From: Rhopalosiphum padi
Taxonomy: Eukaryota; Arthropoda; Insecta; Hemiptera; Aphididae
Reading direction: 5' to 3'
NCBI RefSeq assembly: GCF_020882245.1
Contig: NC_083599.1
Coordinates: forward strand, 66,075,745 to 66,139,744
Length of the DNA: 64,000 nt
This document shows positions 43,791-54,482 of the stretch, one piece after another. The first letter of the stretch is position 1. Every line of letters begins with the position of its first letter. Both the position numbers and the translations under genes were made by a program. The notes under the pieces are model-generated. The model was not told the DNA's origin. It did not search any database and worked only from the letters and a program-made list of their open reading frames with translations.

Positions 43791-43944
43791 ACCTTGTATA
43801 TTATAACTCTTATAATTTTAGACCTTGTAATTATTATTATTAATACCTTATTTGTATACCTTATTTTCTAATAAATAAAAAAAACTTTTTTTTTAAATAT
43901 CATGCCTGTTTTTATTTTAAACAACATTATTTCACAAATATTAT

Positions 43945-45244
43945 TCACAGTTTACGTTTTACGCTTCGCTTAGTTGATTTTTTCATGGGCTTGCCACCTG
44001 TGAAATCGAGAATAGATGGCGAGTGGTTGAAAGACGACGGACCGTCGTTTTCGTCAACAGCAGGGCCCGTAGATTTTATACGGTTATTATACCATAGGGG
44101 GTACTCGTCCGAATCGTGTCTTATTTAGTTTATCGTGATTGATAAACTAAATAATTATAATCTGTAAATATAAATATAATAAAATTAAATATATGTATAT
44201 TACCACATTAATTGGTCCATCGTTCTCGTTAACTGTGGAGCTTGCTGGATATGTTGCCTGCGTAAGATTTATCTGCGAACATTCACCATCGAAAAAAGAC
44301 GGTGAGAATAATTGTCGCGGCGTTATATCCCATGGTTTGGTCGGCGGCGGCTGCGCATCCGTGTCATCGGTATATTGAGGGAACGGTGATGAATATTTTT
44401 TCGGAGCCAAAATTATGTGATTGGACATGGACGGCGAATACGATGAAGATGTCATCGGCGACAATGGCGAAATGGGGTCAACGATTAACTAAAAATAATA
44501 AAAATTAAATAACTATTTAATAGAGCTATTATATAATTTATTATATAATTTCCGTGCTGCACACATTTTCAGCTGACTAACAAAATTTAAGTCGATATTC
44601 TTGATGATTTGATCGGTCTGAAGGTTTTTAATAAAAATTATCATTTCTTCAACTGTTTTCGGTGGCGATTGCACATTGGTAAATTCCCGGTCTATATAAT
44701 TTCCAATAATTTCAAATTGCCTTAATACAACTGGACGTATGATGGCTGACTTTCGTGCGAACGTTTCGAAAATACTCTCCTCCATATATTGTAATTTCAT
44801 TAAATCTGCACGATTTAGCAATACTCGACATCCAGCTTGTGTTTTTGATTCGATGACAAGCATATTTTCCCCTTTATACACCATACTAGATAGTGAAATA
44901 ATTTCTGTTTCCAGAAATAAATTTTGCTTGTATTTTTGAGGTAGGTCGAGTATAAAAGATAGAATGTTCCCCATAAGTGAGAATATACGTCTTAGAAAAT
45001 CAGATGATATATTTACATATCTCGAAGGAGTGATGACTTGTACTATGGTGTTAAATTTATCTGCAGGATCAAGTCCTACATTCAAAAATTTACGCTCGGT
45101 GAAGTCGAGAATGAAATTGCTACAGTCGATGAGCTCTGCAGGCGGTGTTGGTGGAATATATGTAAAATTCTTCTTCTGGTAAATTGCTCTCATGTTAGCG
45201 ATTGAACCGGCCATGATTAAAAGTATACGAGAAATGAAGAACAC
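43945..45244 (-). CDS. Uncharacterised protein, paralogue of 46216-46959
   Basis: The main frame (45244-44513; best ATG about 45211, MAGSIANMRAIYQ) encodes a globular domain with LIDCSNFILDF, LNVGLDPADKFNTIVQVITP, YVNISSDFLRRIF and KSAIIRPVVLRQFE. The gene at 46959 has the same signposts (LIDCNTFFIG, IHIGLDPEFLFN, CVNMNVELFKSL, RPAALFQVCKI). Further minus-strand open segments at 44488-44204 (Pro/Ser-rich) and about 44119-43945 (ending GGKPMKKSTKRSVKRKL, basic) look like later exons, but I could not make all splice phases agree. No enzyme motif is recognised. It lies tail to tail with the Polinton capsid gene, so it may be Polinton cargo or a separate element. Confidence 0.5.
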
Positions 45245-45619
45245 TGAATAAAAAACGTTTTAAACACGGAGCGCGAGAACGGCTGTGGTGCGAAGAGCTA
45301 TAAGGCTGGAGAAACACTGAAGAGCTGTCGGCTCTTTCGGTCAGGCTCTTAAATTGATTCATTATATATAATATTCATGCTATTAAGTATCAATACACTA
45401 AATCTAGTACATTCTTTACATTTTCGGTGGTATAATTGCTAGACTTTAGCATTAATGTATACCTTAACGACAATCTGGAATATTACAAACAAATTAAGAA
45501 GTATAAATACATTTATACATCCGAATGTGTTGGCAGATGTGTGTCGTTTGCTATAATGTTCGGCGGCAGACTCTAATATGTACTAGTATCAATAAATTCT
45601 ATACATTTAATTAGATGGC
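45245..45619. promoter_or_regulatory. Upstream region of the paralogue gene
   Basis: Just upstream of the minus-strand start is a GC-richer block with repeated GAAGAGCT/GAGCTGTCGGCTC words. A TATATATAA-like box occurs at about 45364. Farther right are degenerate copies of the repeat family that becomes a clean tandem array after 45620. Promoter function is inferred from position. Confidence 0.3.
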
Positions 45620-46020
45620 TATTGGATGTGCTAATGCGTCTGCCACTTATACATTCTTTATAATACCTTAATGTGTGGCGACAGATCCTAATATGCCCTA
45701 GTATTCGTTATAAATTGTCAATATAAAACCATATTATTTTGCTATTGGATGTGCTAATGCGTCTGCCATTAATACATTCTTTATAATACCTTAATGTGTG
45801 GCGACAGATCCTAATATGCCCTAATATTCGTTATAAATTGTCAATATAAAACCATATTATTTTGCTATTGGATGTGCTAATGCGTCTGCCATTAATACAT
45901 TCTTTATAATACCTTAATGTGTGGCGACAGATCCTAATATGTGCTAGTATTCGTTATAAATTGTTAATGTAAAACCATATTATTTTGCTATTGGATGTCC
46001 TAATGCGTCTGCCGCCGCAC
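45620..46020. repeat. 123-bp tandem array, three and a third copies
   Basis: TATTGGATGTGCTAATGCGT begins at 45620, 45743 and 45866, and again with one change at 45989: a period of exactly 123 bp. Each unit includes TGTGGCGACAGATCCTAATA and CATATTATTTTGCTATTGG. Copies differ by only a few bases. Related degenerate sequence occurs at 45440-45600 and again at 47090-47230, so the array brackets the gene at 46216-46959. Confidence 0.93.
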
Positions 46021-46215
46021 ATTTTCAATCATTGACTCTACTATCTTTCTAGACGATTTTTGTATGGAAATTGTAAATAGTTTGGAGAAAATAAATAAAT
46101 AAAAAAAAGTTTTTTTTTTTTTTTAAATATATTGCTGTTTAATTATTTGGCATATTAAAATATAATAATATACATATTTTTTTTTTCTGATTCTACAAAT
46201 AATATATTACATACA

Positions 46216-46959
46216 TTATTTCTGATAACTTAATCTACGTCTTGTTCTTTCACGCACTACGAATGCCCTTGTCCTCGGTCGGTTGTCTTCAGACTATAAA
46301 AAAAAAATATTTGCTTTAGTATACAATATTATGTAAAAAGATAATCGTATTACCTCGGTTTCAGACGATGAATATAACCATCCTCTTGCCAATTGACTGA
46401 GTGCTTTAACCTTCAAATCTGCTATTAAGCAAGTACCTGTGACTGAAATATTGTCTTTCAATTTCTTTATCTCGATGTGGTCCAAATAATCTTCAACATC
46501 ATTTATGTTTGTGTCTTTGGGTAACGGCATTTCTTTCCCAAGAAACATCGAAATCTTACAGACCTGGAACAACGCAGCGGGTCGGACGTGCATAATTTTC
46601 TTCTGAATATCTTCTTCCATCGCATCCCTCAATCGCAAAATAATTTGGGTATTTTCCTTGGTCAACTTAATTTCCTGGTCTTGCTGCAAACAATAGATTG
46701 ACAGAATATTGATACCGTTGCATTCCTCAATTCTTATCAATTTAAGTTCCTTTAACATTACGTGCGACGTACGTGAAAAGTTTAGGATATTAAGAACCGC
46801 ATTTAAAGATTTAAACAACTCAACATTCATGTTCACGCACTGAGTCTTACTTGAAATAAAAACAACACAATTAAATAAAAATTCTGGATCTAAGCCTATA
46901 TGTATGTAAACATCGTTGCCGATAAAGAATGTGTTACAGTCGATTAAATTCTTAGCCAT
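46216..46959 (-). CDS. Uncharacterised protein with basic C-terminal tail, two exons
   Basis: Exon 1 (46959-46353) starts MAKNLIDCNTFFIG and continues IHIGLDPEFLFN, CVNMNVELFKSL, RPAALFQVCKI and DVEDYLDHIEI, matching the domain at 45211-44513. Splicing to an acceptor at 46288/46287 gives exon 2 (46286-46216), with an Arg-rich tail (RPRTRAFVVRERTRRR) and a stop. That makes about 225 residues. The basic tail is shared in kind with the paralogue, suggesting nucleic-acid binding or nuclear entry. A TATATAA box lies about 100 bp upstream (47064-47070). No known fold is recognised. No break is seen in the frame. Confidence 0.55.
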
Positions 46960-47089
46960 GTTTAATATTTTTGCTGAAAATTTTTGAACACTGTAAAAAC
47001 ACTGTGCAAGACACTTGGACGACTGCAGGCAAACTGAGGGCAGACTGAGCCAAACTGCATTTGTATATAATTCTGGTGGGAATAATATG

Positions 47090-47400
47090 TATTAATTAAT
47101 TATAGTCTGCCAGGTGGTGGAAGTCCTTAATATGTCCAAGTATCAATACATTCTTTATATTATTATAATATGTTCATCGGTGGTACTAAATGTTGGCGGA
47201 TGTGTGTCGTTTGCTAATGACAGGATATAGGTCTGTGCTATTAGGTCTAACGCATCGGTATATCTTCAGTATAACACTCGGTTCGACTCTAAACCAGCAT
47301 ATTATATTTTTGTTCCAAGGTAACGTATGAATCCGTTTGTGGTTGGCGGCAAAATAATAATATATGATAAAAAGTAATAATACTTGATAACTGATTAAAT
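47090..47400. repeat. Degenerate relatives of the 123-bp repeat
   Basis: Words such as AATACATTCTTTATATTATT, GTGGTACTAAATGTTGGCGG and GGATGTGTGTCGTTTGCTA recur in 45420-45560. The stretch carries no gene. Confidence 0.5.
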
Positions 47401-48386
47401 GTGTGATAACTGATTAAATTTTGGCGCACAAATGTATGGCTACCGTGGTCGCGGTGTAAGTTCTACCACCGGACCGATACACTTGCCGTCTAATGTTCGT
47501 TGTTGATTTGACTTCGTTGGGCAAGAAGGTTATGGAGGCTAGACAGGCATGGAGGTAAGTAATTGTAACACGTATTTTGGTGTCGGACGCGTGTGCGTCG
47601 AAAGTCGTTTATTATGGTGATGAGATACATTGTTGACATAAGTAAAAGTCGTGTGTGACTAGGCTTACAATATTTGCCGTTTCGTCGGGTGCTCGATGCT
47701 CGGGCGCGCGGTGGTAGCGTCGGGGCGCACGTGAGTTCGTGTGAGTTGTCGTGAGCGGTTGCGCGTGGGCGCGACAGCCGTCGAGTTCGAGTCGCGAGAC
47801 CGGGAACGTCGGGGACGTGTTGGTCGACCGGACGAGAGCGGGTCGAAACCAGATTTGGCTTGAAGTTGCTCGTTCGTCGCAGAAACGCGAGATGTAACGG
47901 GACCGTGCGCGTCGTAGCGCGTACCGGACGGGTCGTGTCGGTGGTCATTACATCTCGTAAGTCGATCGTCGATGCGCGTGGTCGTGGTCCATACCCACGT
48001 GTAAAATGGCGCGTTACGTCGGGTTCGGGTCATCGGTTAAAGTTCGGTCGGACTGTCGCGGATGTGGCTCGGTCGAACGTCGCGAGCAAAGAGATCGAGC
48101 TTTACGTCGCGATCGGCGTCGTAGCCTTCGCGGGGCGGTTTGGCGCGTACGGCGCGGAGTAGGGGCGCGATCGCTGCGTCGCGTAGATAAAAACATATAT
48201 AAAATTCACAATGGTCGAATACATGTAAGAGTATAAAAACGAATATAATTCAAAATAATTGTGAACGAATATAAAATATAAAAAGGTATAATTCACGTGT
48301 CAAACGTGGTAACGTCGGTCGGGCGGGTCGACCAGTAAAGTGGGGGCCAACGGTGTCGCCACAAAATGTATGATAACTGATTAAAT
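47384..48386. repeat. GC-rich island bounded by a short direct repeat
   Basis: TGATAACTGATTAAAT occurs twice on the left (about 47385 and 47403) and once on the right (about 48371). Between them, 47690-48185 is very GC-rich and full of CpG, in sharp contrast to the AT-rich surroundings. Several overlapping open frames on both strands encode only Arg/Thr/Pro/Ser-rich sequence, so none is supported as a gene. Possibilities are a solo LTR, a CpG-rich promoter or a foreign insert. TG...CA ends and a 4-6 bp TSD were sought but not convincingly found. Confidence 0.4.
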
Positions 48387-50182
48387 ATATATCACGCACG
48401 TATATTATACCATGTGATAACAAATTATAACTGGTTGTATGCATACGTATATGATAACAATAATACAAGTCGCGCACGTACGCGATCGGGCGGCGGCGGC
48501 GTGTTGCGGTATCGGTGGGTTGCGGTTTCTGAATCGGCTATTTAATACTACTATATTAAAATTGTGGATATTTTTTTCCCATCTTTTTATTATTATTTTT
48601 ACCAAAAAAACAAAAAAAAACTTAATGTAAAAAAAACAAAATACACATTTAGATCATATTTTAGTGATTTTAAGCGTATATTTTGATAGTTTTTAATGCA
48701 TGAACTTTCAGGCCCTATTAATACTATTATCATACTTTTATTTTGTTTGAATAAACTTAATATTAGATATACCATTTCTAAACACTGCAAAATGACAACA
48801 TTGATTTCGAAAACTTGTATGATTAAATTTCGCGTTCAACATAAAGCTAAATGATGCATAAAAATCAAACAGTTTTTGAAAGAACATCACCTTTTCACAA
48901 CATAAAGATATGATTTATCCAATATTAAATAATAATAACTAGGGCTTGGATGTTGTTACAATGATTAAAAGTTATTAAAGACTTAAGGTCATAGCTAGAC
49001 TTGGGAATTTAAAAGTTTTAAAATCAAACAAATGCAAATAAAAATATGAGCAAATACAAACATACACTAAAACAAGGCAATTTTTACTGAATTTATTTGA
49101 AAATGTGTCTATTATCTGTATTATCAATTTTTCCTTTTTTTGAATAATTGTACCTACCTATTGATCCAATGTCAATATCATTGAATAAAATAACTGATAG
49201 GTTAATATGAAGTATATTCATCTGTGGCATGGGGAGTAAAGCTAATGACAAGATTCAAACAATATTTACATAACATTGGTAAAATACATTACATAATAAG
49301 TACCAATAAGAACTTTAATTTTTAAACTAAATTTAAATAACATTTTTTTCCTCTAATAAGTAAACTGTTTAATATGCAAAATACATAGTTGCATACCATA
49401 TTTATACATATAAATTTATTATGTTAAGTATGTTTTAGTATTGTGTTATATATGTTAGTATTATGTTTTAGTATGTATTATGTTTATTAAGTTTTATATA
49501 ATTATAAATATAATAATATGAGTTTTTAATTTAATTATAACAACATCCAAGTCCAAATCATGACTTCAAACAAAATAAGTATTTTAAGTATGTCTTATTG
49601 CTTCAGTAAAAAAATGTTCATAATATATTCTGAGTGGAGAATAATTATTGTCATTTAGTTGATTTTAATATATTAAAATAATCTAACCACTAAGACTAAG
49701 ATATGCATGGTAAACTAAATTAAAAAGCAATATATGTGAAGATTTTTGAAATGTGTATGATTTTGTTATCAAGACAAATTATTGTTGTCATTTAGTAAGT
49801 AGGTAGGTACATTTTAGTATAAAATAAGCGACCCTGCTACCCATTGAGATATGCATCATACTATTATGTATGGTAAACTAAATTTACTAGTTTGCAATAT
49901 TTATTACACTATTAAATGTGATAATAACCAATTTTTAAATATTATGTTCAAGTATTCATATGAATTAATTAGTTAAAAATAGTTGCTTCTGTGTAAATAA
50001 CATTATAAAATATAATTGCTAGTTTTTAAAAAGTGATATCAATATTTAAATTAAGCTACAAGTAAAATTAGGTACCTATAATATGTATATTTATGTTTAA
50101 CACGATTAACTAATTTAACTTACAGAATTTTGGTTCATGCCAGCGGTTTCATGTAAATCAATCGAATAATAAATCATAATAT
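48387..50182. repeat. Gene-free AT-rich repeat region, left side of the large hAT
   Basis: A 17-bp inverted repeat (GGGCTTGGATGTTGTTA at about 48943, its complement ending at about 49556) bounds about 610 bp and may mark an old MITE without a visible TSD. From 49540 to 50180 the sequence is related to 59165-59460 on the other side of the hAT, for example the shared ACTTACAGAATTTTGGTTCA. No coding sequence is supported. Confidence 0.45.
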
Positions 50183-50555
50183 CAGGGCCGGCGCTAGGTT
50201 TTGCGAGGCCCTAGGCAAAATATTCCTAAGATCCCTGAAAAAAAGCTTTTACAAATCAACAGTGAAAAACAAAAAGATACATTTTAGTATTTTAGTATTT
50301 TACTATAAATTTATAAAATGATCTTTGCTGTTGATGTTGACCATTTTTTTTTTGCTCATCACTATACCTTCATTTTAATGTCGTTATAACCATGTAACTA
50401 ATATACGAATTTTGTTTTTTTTTAATATAATATAATTGAATGAATAAAATATATATAAAATAATACATATAGTAAATACGTAACTTACTACCTACTCACT
50501 TTAAATTTTATTTAATTTAATAATATAAACGTCACATTTTGTTAAACTTACATTA

Positions 50556-53141
50556 TTACTTAAAATTAATTTTCCTGCTCTTTTTGGTTGCAAATTGTTC
50601 TATAATATTTTCGTAACTCAAATTTTCGGCTAGTTCCTTTTCGATAGCTAAAGTTGCTAAACCACTTAAACGATCTTGTGATATTGAACTTCTAAGGTAA
50701 TTTTTAATGAGCTTAAGTTTTGAAAAACTTCGCTCAGCCCCCGCCGAAGTAATAGGAATAGTAAGCATAATTCTAATAGCCACACTTAGGTTCGGAAAAG
50801 CTCCATTACATTTTTTTAATGTACGCAGTACTTGCAAAGGTGTTTCTGATTCATCCACAATATTTCGGCAAATCACGAGTTCGTCAAATAAATCACATTC
50901 AGAAACATCTTTTTCGTCGCCTACTTTTAAAAACATTGCAAGATCCTTACAATGCCTTCTAATATCCTCTTGTGTAGACGTTCGAAGGTTTCCAATTTTA
51001 TATAAGAATCCAAAAATGTTATTATAATATGATGTTTGGTCAAATCTTTTTTTTATAGACTGAATTGCATTATCCATTAGTTCTAAGAAGTATGAATATC
51101 TAAAATCATTCTCTGGATCTGTTGTATAATTTGTATTACCTTCATATTCAAATAATTTTTTTTTTTTTCGATATCGTGGAACTTTAAATTCTGTTTTAAT
51201 CTCCAAAGTTTCCGCAAGCTCTTTTGCTTCAAGTTTAGCTTGATTAAATCCCGTTTCTCTGTATTCGTCCATAAACTTAATAAGAGCGTTGAGTAATGTT
51301 GCATATGTATCTAAATTGGTATTTGGACCTTGTATACTTTTACTAACAATATTCACTTCCTGCAGTACAGTGTACCAAACACACAAACTTATAAGAAACT
51401 ACCAATTTCAGATACTAACGAATGTGTTTCGCTTTTAATTAAAGAATCATTTGTGGTTTCTGCAACTTCGTCCAATGCTTCTATAATTTCTTTAACTTGA
51501 AATCGTATTGACTTTATATTGTCATGCCGGCTCTCCCATCTTGTTTCTGACCACCTTTTGACAGTCCAACGATGACAATGTTTTGTAAAAATGATCCACC
51601 TTCCTGGAGATGCTGCAAATATGGTATATATTCGTTCAATAGTACCAAAAAAATGTATACCTCTGGTTGAACTTTTTACAGCATCCCCAATTACTAAATT
51701 TAATCGATGCAGCACATGGCATAAAAAATGCCCTTGGATTTTGATTTAGTAATCTAGCCTGCACTCCTTTATACTGACCTGCCATATTGGCGCCGTTATC
51801 ATAACATTGAGCTCGACAATTTCCCACGTGTATTTGATACTCAGCTAATTTTTGTAAAAGTACTTCTGATAAGTTCAAGCCAGTACCAGAAATTACATTA
51901 ACGAAATCCATAAAATACTCTTTAATTTCTGGATCAGTACCATCATTTTCAGAATTCATATCAACAATTCTAATAACCAAGGATAACTGTTCATGTTTGC
52001 TGATATCTGGTGTGCAGTCCATAATTATGGCATAATACTTCGCCAATTTTATTTTTTGTAAAATATTTTTTTTTACTTCTGTTGCCATTAATTCGATTAG
52101 CCCGTTTTGTATGTCGTGACTAAGATAATGAATACGAGTTTCTTTATTTTTTATTCGACGTAAGTGTTCCATTATAGTTGGGTCAAACTTACCCATCATT
52201 TCAATAATGCCTATAAATTTCCCATTATTTTCTGTATTTACTAAATCTGAAGATCCTCTGATGAGGAACATCGTGATGTTTTGCTAAATATTGTATAGCA
52301 GCAATGATGCGGATCATCACATTTTTCCAATGTTGTTTTTCTTTTTCCATAGCCGATTGATTTGCTCTATCTATAGTGGAATTTTCCGAAATCCTCAATT
52401 TTAGTTCAATCCATGTCTGTACAGCTTTTAAATGTAGGCTAGAATGTTCATGAGATTTTAAATTTTCAGATAAACACTTCCAATTGTTGGTACCTATAGT
52501 TGACAATAAAGATTGTTGTGATCCAGAAAAAGTGAAAAGTTTACAGCAAAAGCAAAATACTCGGTCACATGATTTTGAGTAAATTAACCAACTTCTTTTT
52601 ACAATTTCACAATTTTCCAATTTTCTAGTATAATAAAATGTAGAGAATTTTCTTTTTGTGCCGTCAATATCCGAATAGGGAAAATCAAAATCCTTCACTT
52701 GATATGGACCAAATTTAACAACTTCAGTTCTTATAGGTTGCGTCATATTATCATCAGTCCGAGTTGCTGGGTCTACCATACTAAATTTTCCATTTTCACA
52801 TAAAATATTTGTATCCAATCTATTAGCTTCGTTGTCTTCTAAGCAAAAATTTATATTACTCTCTGTAGCAGAAGATAATGTTTGTACTTCAGAAATCCCA
52901 AAGTATTCTTGTTTTTTATCTGATACAGTTATTTGTAATGTAGGGGATTGTACTTGAATATTTTCCATTGTAATTGATGTTGTGTTAGTGTTATCTTCAA
53001 GGTTTTTGGGTAACGTTTTTTCTATATATTTAAGAAAGCTTCCTTTCATTTTTTTTAAATTCTCCTCTGCAGCCTGTTTTTTAATCGTTTTTCATGTCCA
53101 GACGGATGTGAACGATACTTGTCTCTATCACGGCCACTCAT
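50556..53141 (-). pseudogene. hAT transposase (ZMYM1/DUF4371 type), frameshifted
   Basis: The minus strand starts MSGRDRDKYRSHPSGHEKRL at about 53141. Frame changes occur near 53070 (A-run), 52262, 51712 and 51380. Recognisable parts: RSWLIYSKSCDRVFCFCCKL (TTF-type zinc finger), NTENNGKFIGIIEMMGKFD (DUF4371), AIIMDCTPDISKHEQL (first Asp), AQCYDNGANMAGQYKGVQAR (second Asp), SETRWESRHDN and ITSAGAERSFSKLKLIKNYL (Glu region). The order and wording closely parallel the intact protein at 55011-57557, so both belong to one hAT clade. Four breaks make it nonfunctional. Its upstream region was hit by the second hAT. Confidence 0.88.
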
Positions 53142-53249
53142 TTTAAGAATTTCTATATTTAAATAATAAATAATAAGTAGATCGTGGATTTCTATGTAAA
53201 AACATGTTTTTAATGTATGTAATATGCACAACATATTAAGAAAAACCAT

Positions 53250-54482
53250 AAGGCTGGTAAATAAAATTACTATTTTTATTTTTTTATTTATACCTATTGA
53301 AGACTATTACACTGTTATTAAGGTGATGTAATTGAAAAGGTGAATACTAATTTATTTAAACAAAATTTTGTTAATTCATTTATTATTTTAATTTGTGTAT
53401 TATTTTGTTTGTAAATTTAACATTAAAACAAAGTATAAAAAATATAATGTCTAGTATTTTATTAACTATTGCTTTAATTAATAATGTTATTATTCATTAA
53501 TTATTATTTTAATAATTTTGTGAAATTTTATTTATTTTTTATATTTATTACTTAATTTTAATGTTAAAAAAATAAATTAATATAAAAAGCATAATTTTGC
53601 ATATTTTACTAATATTTTTAAAGAATATTTAAAGGATATATTCAATTTTTTAAGATAATATAAGCATCATATTTTATTGTAAATATATATTTTTTTATTG
53701 GAATGAGATATTTTAAATCTGATTAAAAATGTGTACGATTTAGATTATTCTAATTGAAATAATCCCAAATTTATTTTACATATTTTATTTTAGTGATTTT
53801 TGATTTATAGCATACCGCAATATGACTAGCTCAATAATTATAACACTAGTATAGTAGTATGTAGGTACTGCATACTCTATTGTTGATATTGGTATTGCCA
53901 GGCGATAAAAATATAAAACAAAAAGTAGTACTCGACAAACGTTTAATATTCGTAGTCGAATTTAAAATACTTAGTGACATGTATGTCTAATTTCTAATTT
54001 TTTTAATTCCCAAAGTTGTGAAATCAAAATCGAAAGTGAATTATAATGTAAAAGAGTTTCCTACATCATTTTTATTACTTTTATTTAATATTTAAATTTA
54101 TAAAATATTTTTTTTTGTAATTTTCAATACTAATATATGTTTTCAATATTTATATATTTTGGAATATTTATTCCATATTTTAAGAAAATTTGGTGCATAC
54201 CTATATATTATGTACATACATTGAATTTTTTTCTACAATAAAATCCGTTCCCTAGTAATAATCAAGAGTGAGAGTGGGTCGAGTGCGGGTCTATATGTGT
54301 ACCATCTCCTTTACCCTATCATCAATAACAATAGATTTCATATCGCTCGGGACGACTAGCGAAAAAATATCATACTTCTAGTAAAATAATATTTTAATTT
54401 TGAATTTATCATGAGCATAACAGATCAAAAGACATGAGAGCTCAGAAGTTTATTTAATAGTGTATTTATAAGTAAGTACATT
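53250..54482. other. Outer hAT 5' region, AT-rich, no gene
   Basis: This stretch lies between the start of the decayed transposase and the left end of the inner hAT. I see only low-complexity AT-rich sequence. Confidence 0.45.

Larger units (their letters stand above)
29061..43793. mobile_element. Polinton/Maverick virus-like transposon, degraded, with two nested insertions
   Basis: The gene set is diagnostic: protein-primed DNA polymerase B, retroviral-type integrase with chromodomain, FtsK/A32-like packaging ATPase and double jelly-roll capsid protein. Polymerase and capsid genes read rightward; the block between reads leftward with overlapping or nearly abutting ORFs. A pogo-type element (about 32.67-35.75 kb) and a hAT (38600-42754) are inserted, so the original core was about 7.5 kb. 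Terminal repeats and the 6-bp TSD usual for this group were not found, so both ends are uncertain. Several genes are broken, so it cannot be functional as it stands. Confidence 0.88.

Noticed and set aside
47490..48236. Several overlapping open frames on both strands in the GC-rich island
   Set aside because: All encode Arg/Thr/Pro/Ser-rich strings with no domain and exist because GC-rich DNA has few stops; none has a plausible start context or homologue.
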